Positions 59,545 to 64,000 of a stretch of DNA of 64,000 bases are shown piece by piece. The stretch's first letter is position 1; each line of letters starts with the position of its first letter. Position numbers and translations under genes: made by a program. Source of the stretch: Watersipora subatra (taxonomy: Eukaryota; Bryozoa; Gymnolaemata; Cheilostomatida; Watersiporidae); assembly GCF_963576615.1 (NCBI RefSeq), contig NC_088717.1:26050013-26114012 (forward strand), in the 5' to 3' direction. The notes under the pieces are model-generated. The model had not been told where the DNA came from. It worked only from the letters and a program-made list of their open reading frames with translations, and did no database searches.

Positions 59545-60537
59545 GTTGCAATATAATCTTTAACCTTTAACCTGTTGTCTAGTGATGCTTCTCTCTCAAT
59601 GCTGACAAGCATACAGCTCAGAATTACTGTATTACATTACATTGTCTTACTGGCTTTTGATTAGTCAATATTCCCTTTCATCCATATTTTGTTTTGGAAT
59701 TCCTATCTTCCAAACGCCATTTGCTTTTTTATTGAGCATGTGTCGCAATAAGAATTGCATACCGATACTGTTAGCTATATGATACTGGCACAAAACTTAG
59801 GGTTATGAAAAGTGTGATGTTAAATAGAAAGTGAAGTAATATGTATTTGTTTTACCAGCAAAATGTGAGCTGCATTTCATCATTTGTTTGTTAAATAAGG
59901 AAGATTAGGCTAAGCTTTAACAACATGCATCTAGAATATTTAGAGTTGTTGGTTGTCATGGGAACCTTGTCACAAACACACTATTTTGAGTGTGACAATG
60001 CGTCTTATTCAAGTAATAGTTTACTACTATGGAAACAAACGGTTTTACACTTTTACTGATGAAATGTGTTTGTTTCAAAGTTCAGTTATTTACATGTATC
60101 CACAGATGTTTGTGTTAGCATTAACTTGTGCACTTTTACTCAATTTACTTGTACAATCAGAGTGCAAAGGAACTAGTCTTGTTATGTTTTATCTATGACT
60201 GTACTCAACTGGCATGACAATGCACAGATAAGTGTTGATTGTTTTTTATAACAATGCTCCAAATCATTGACTCTGGCTGTGTGTGATGTAAGATATGTAT
60301 TGGCTGCTTATTCCGCACATACAGCAGTAAAAATATCATTTTCATACTTGGTTCATTTGATCAAACACGTAATGGGCAAAAGTATAGGGATAGAATTGTG
60401 ATAAGAACATAATGGGTGACAAGAAATGCTACAAAGTATACAAGCTATTGCTGCTCTATGTAGTAATTCAATGGGATGTTGATTAAAGGTCTGTAACTAA
60501 ACTTAAACTTATTATGAAAACAAGCAGAAGACCCCAT

Positions 60538-61432
60538 CTATGGCTGACAGAAACAGCGCCGGCGAAGGTACCTCTTTTTTCTCACCTCATCATAGATAGC
60601 CCTCCACTTACAACGCCTCTCAAAATGCTTCTCCGACTCTGGGAAACTAAAAAGTAAAATGCCAAAGCCATCTAGTAGAGTAAAGTTTAAAATCTACTGC
60701 TTTATCAAGAAAGTAAACATTTTATCAAAGACGGCTAGTTTTCATACACATGTAACTACTTACTATATTCCGCAGCGACAGTCTCTTGTCCATATCCAAA
60801 CATCTCTTACCTCTTCCCTTACTTTCTCTCTAGAAAAATTATAAAGTGTTGAGTTATAAGTTCTGTCTGCATTCAAACAATTTACTGACTTGTTGGTTAG
60901 TCTTTGCATCGGCAGATAATTCTTCAGCTTTTGTTATGCTTTTGTTTAGGCATTATCATGTTTAAATTTAACTAAAGCGTTGTTTCTAGGCTCACATATC
61001 TGTTAAAAATTCAAGCTTAAGTAGTCTGTGTTTACTCCAGAAATATAGCAAACTACTTGGAATCAGTAGAAATTAGAGAGTGGCTGTAAGAGATGCAGTT
61101 GGTTCTCAAGAGGGAAATGAAATGCAAAGTTGTATATATTTATAGTACTGATGAGCTCTAAAGCAAAATTAGAACATGTACATCAGATACATGAAACGTG
61201 CCCCCAAATTAACCATAACAGGATACTGTAGTCTAAACTAACGTTTATAAAATTTGCAGGATAAAAGTTATGTGTGAATGGTAGTTAATGTTGCTACAAG
61301 CTAACTAGGAACATATGTGTTTACTTACTGGCGATATGTACAAGGAAAATCAGGTTTGTGCTTATCTTCTACAACTGTAGGAAGATAACCTCCTGGGTGT
61401 TCAGTGTCTGGACTGTCACTATCATCCGCCAT
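60538..61432 (-). CDS. Cys-module family, B-type gene B3 (3 exons, 92 aa)
   Basis: Exons 61432-61329, 60829-60764 and 60646-60538 give 92 residues. The N-terminus is MADDSDSPDTEHPGGYLPTV. Cysteines lie at 31, 52, 54, 69, 88 and 90, making two C-x(18-20)-C-x-C modules: CTYRQEKVREEVRDVWIWTR/DCRC and CKWRAIYDEVRKKRYLRRR/CFC. This is the simplest member and shows the module duplication best. Rich in Arg/Lys and Asp/Glu; no leader. The upstream GGAAAAAAC ... TACTTTCCCTAC(G/A)CAAAG region is conserved with B1 and B2. Confidence 0.87.
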
Positions 61433-62520
61433 TGTGCACAAGTAATACTTTTACTAACCTTCTTGGTCTAGTGCTGAACTGATGCTATTTGAAGCGTTGC
61501 TTTGTATTACTTGTCTGAATACATACAGGTTCAGCCTATCTTATTGGCTGATTATTCTGCTTCAACCAATAATCTCCAATCAATAGACAGTCTGTTGCAA
61601 TACATCTAATGGAAAAGACCACTAACATGAATTTTTCCATGACTAATAGGAATCTCAAAACTTAATGTCATGTGCCTAAGCATTATGTATCGAGTTATCC
61701 AATCAAACAAATATAATCAAACTCACTTATTCTGTGATGGCTTGTCACAATTTCATTGGCTCTTTACTTGAATGTTGCGCTCTTTTAATCATCACACATC
61801 ACACTCACTGCACATGACTACTTGTTGCAGCTGACAAACCAATGAGTGCTTAGAATCACTGTTGGAAAAAACAGGTTAGGTACTTTCCCTACACAAAGGC
61901 AAGTATCTAAGCCCTAGTACTTGTACTAACAGATCAAGACTTAACCGTTTTACTGTTTACCATCTGGCGTTTATTTCTACTTTTTAAAAGCTTTCTCGTG
62001 CTTGGGTCATTGAAGTGTTGAAATTTGAGTAAGACTAGTGAGTTATACAATCTACGGCAACAGTTTTAGTCATGTCACATTTTGCTTTACTCGCTGATTC
62101 AGGTTCAATCAGCTCTAAGGAAAGTGCTGGTACAACAGCTTGTATCTTCTTGTCTTTAAATATGCCTAATAATCAAAGCATGTTCATATCCATATCCATT
62201 TCATTGTATTATTGAAATGTGAGTTGTTATCCTTCAATCTTGTACTCGGCTCTAATTTGAGGATAAAATTGATTGTGTATTTTGTTTATGAATTGAATGT
62301 ATTTGAATGTATTTCTGAATAACTAAAGCATTTCCAAATGTTCTTTCTTAAAAGCAAGTTAATAAAGTTTAATTATTTTACATAATTTTATTACTACAAG
62401 AATAATATTAATTACACTAAAATAAAGTGATGGGTTATCTGAATAAAGTTAAATAAAACTCTTACCATGGATACATGACAAAACTAATAACAAAGTAGTT
62501 AATGAATGCTTGAAATTATA

Positions 62521-63083
62521 TTATTTTATCTTTGGTTTGTAGCATAGACACCTGCGGTAAAGATAGACCTTTCCATTTTCTTCATCTCTCACTCTCTTCC
62601 ACTTGCAAGCTTTTTTGTAGTGCAACTCCTCACGTTGAGGGCTAAAATAGTACATCAAACCATAATCAAGAGAACATAATTGTTTTCTATTCATTGTTAG
62701 AGAACACACAGATTATGCGATATATTCATTGTAGTTAATTTTTTTAGTGTGTACTTACAGTTTAGCTTGGCAGCGACAGTATCTGGTCCATCTCTCGTTA
62801 GGTATAGTTACTCCACCTTTACACCCACTGTATCTTGTCCCCGGTTCGCTACTGTAATACAATGTATAGCATATTTGAGTTAGTTCATTTTTTCAAACTT
62901 ATTTATACAACTCATGTTTAAATTACAATGAACCAATCATTTACCTGAAGCTTCCATAACTTGAAAAGCAACTTACACTGGTTGGTATTCACATCTGCCT
63001 GAATTGGTTGGATAATGGTCTTCAACTTCTCTAGGCAAGTAACCTCTTGATACCTTATCAACTGTATCGTTGTAATCCGCCAT
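62521..63083 (-). CDS. Cys-module family, A-type gene A3 (3 exons, 106 aa)
   Basis: Exons 63083-62977, 62851-62759 and 62641-62521 give 106 residues. MADYNDTVDKVSRGYLPREV at the start; IPNERWTRYCRCQAK; CKWKRVRDEENGKVYLYRRC then LCYKPKIK at the end, so its tail differs from RQPPNRR of A1/A2. Same seven-Cys pattern. Spacing, splice phase (2/2) and upstream CCAAT (63191) and GGAATTCC (63234-63241) are as in A1/A2. Confidence 0.87.
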
Positions 63084-63300
63084 GATTCAAAATAGATTTG
63101 TAGTTGTTCCAATGTTACCTCTTTCCGCAACACTGACTAGCTTGCAATACGGATAAGACAATTGTCTAACAAACAACCATGCAGCATTTTGATTGGTTAA
63201 TACTCAGGCTGATAAAAAAGTTTTTCACTCATTGGAATTCCTATTTTCCAAATGCTGACTTCATTCTTATTGATCGTATTTGCGCAATCCTTATCTCATA
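63084..63300 (-). promoter_or_regulatory. Conserved A/C-type upstream region
   Basis: Immediately 5' of A3, the region holding GATTGGTT (inverted CCAAT) and GGAATTCCTATTTTCCAA is kept upstream of A0, A1 and A2 and, more weakly, C0, C1 and C2, roughly 100-170 bp from the ATG. Closeness to the ATG supports exon 1 as the true first exon. The factor is unknown. Confidence 0.5.
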
Positions 63301-63794
63301 TGGAATACTGCTAGCAGTAACTTGCTGTGTTGAATTATTTCAGAGATGAGTGAATGGCTGACTAATCAATCTGAAATATAAAAGCCTCAAAAGAATAAAC
63401 ATATCAACATCTATTTCTAGATAGAGGCTAACAAAGTAATAGATTTAGCAAGTGTGGATAATGGATGTATGAAGTGTAAGCAATAGATGCGCGAAGTGCA
63501 AACAACAGATTTACAATGGTTATGATTAACAATGAGTATTCAGACTCTGCATGTATTTATGAATTCAAAGGTTAAACCATGCGTTGGTTAAAGTTACAAA
63601 CAACACCAAATTCTTCTATCAGTGTAAGTAAAAGCAAGATAAGTAAAAATTGCAATGAGCAACAAGACTGGATGTATTTACAGTTAACAAAAAACCTTCA
63701 GTTTTTACTGCTTGTTAACTATATCCAATGATCACCAGAAAGCAATATACAATTGTGTATCGAAATAATCTTTGCTGGTTGTATGTCTGATTGT

Positions 63795-63995
63795 TTGATC
63801 TTCTAATGACATGTTAATTGGCAGCATGAATAAGCATGCAAAATTAACTTTTTTAAATGACATGTTAGTCAGCCATAGAAATAAGAATGTAAAGTAAACT
63901 TTTTTGCTTGGCATGTTAGTCAGGTATAATGTGAGAATAAATGAGTACGAATGTCAATTAAACTTCTTCTAATGACATGTTAGTCAGTCGTAAGA
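63795..63995 (-). repeat. Minisatellite upstream of A3
   Basis: Three copies of the unit with AATGACATGTTAGTCAG near the right edge, homologous to those upstream of A0 and A1; probably continues beyond the window. Confidence 0.8.
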
Positions 63996-64000
63996 TTTAG

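Noticed and set aside
36893-63083. Array genes as secreted antimicrobial peptides or venom-type peptides
   Set aside because: Exon 1 encodes an acidic, hydrophilic N-terminus without a signal peptide, and promoter-like conservation lies just upstream. Cysteine richness alone is not enough.

Overview
The window is animal nuclear DNA: AT-rich, with spliced host genes, long introns, many minisatellites and several transposable-element families. Two genes are recognisable as conserved animal genes: the 3' end of BLTP1 (KIAA1109/tweek) and a complete FBXO36. Nothing fixes the species. The repeat content (Helitron, a LINE with a restriction-like endonuclease, TTAA- and TA-flanked terminal-repeat elements) and a gene family I cannot place suggest a non-vertebrate, probably a marine lophotrochozoan such as a mollusc or bryozoan; that is inference.

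Layout. 1-2.3 kb: a broken antisense Ty3/gypsy retrotransposon fossil, apparently in a BLTP1 intron. 2.4-13.0 kb (+): the last nine BLTP1 exons, with introns holding a tRNA-like SINE, a minisatellite that copies the gene's own 5' splice site about two dozen times, and a 1.1 kb satellite of about 35-bp units. 14.4-15.5 kb (-): three exons of a gene ending in a CXC-type cysteine-rich domain, with a 1.8 kb Helitron just upstream. 17.4-22.3 kb: transposon debris, including hAT-like and LINE fragments, a 95-bp minisatellite and a pair of long direct repeats. 22.3-33.4 kb (+): the five-exon FBXO36 gene. Its introns carry a TTAA-flanked MITE, a TA-flanked element with 19-bp terminal repeats, and a decayed antisense LINE of about 3.1 kb.

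35.3-64 kb (-): the most unusual region. It is a tandem array of small three-exon genes that all begin with a MAD[YD] N-terminus, lack a signal peptide, and encode two copies of a Cys module of the form C-x-[YW] ... C-x-C. The second module always has exactly 18 residues between its first Cys and the C-x-C pair. Four subtypes, named here A, B, C and D, recur in the same order, so the array is a four-gene block duplicated three times. A fifth, decayed subtype (E) marks another segment. A1, A2, A3, B1, B2, B3 and C2 have intact splice sites and reading frames; D1 reads into an early stop; A0, C0, C1, D0, D2, E0 and E1 look like pseudogenes. I recognise no known domain in the family, and it is the best candidate for something undescribed.
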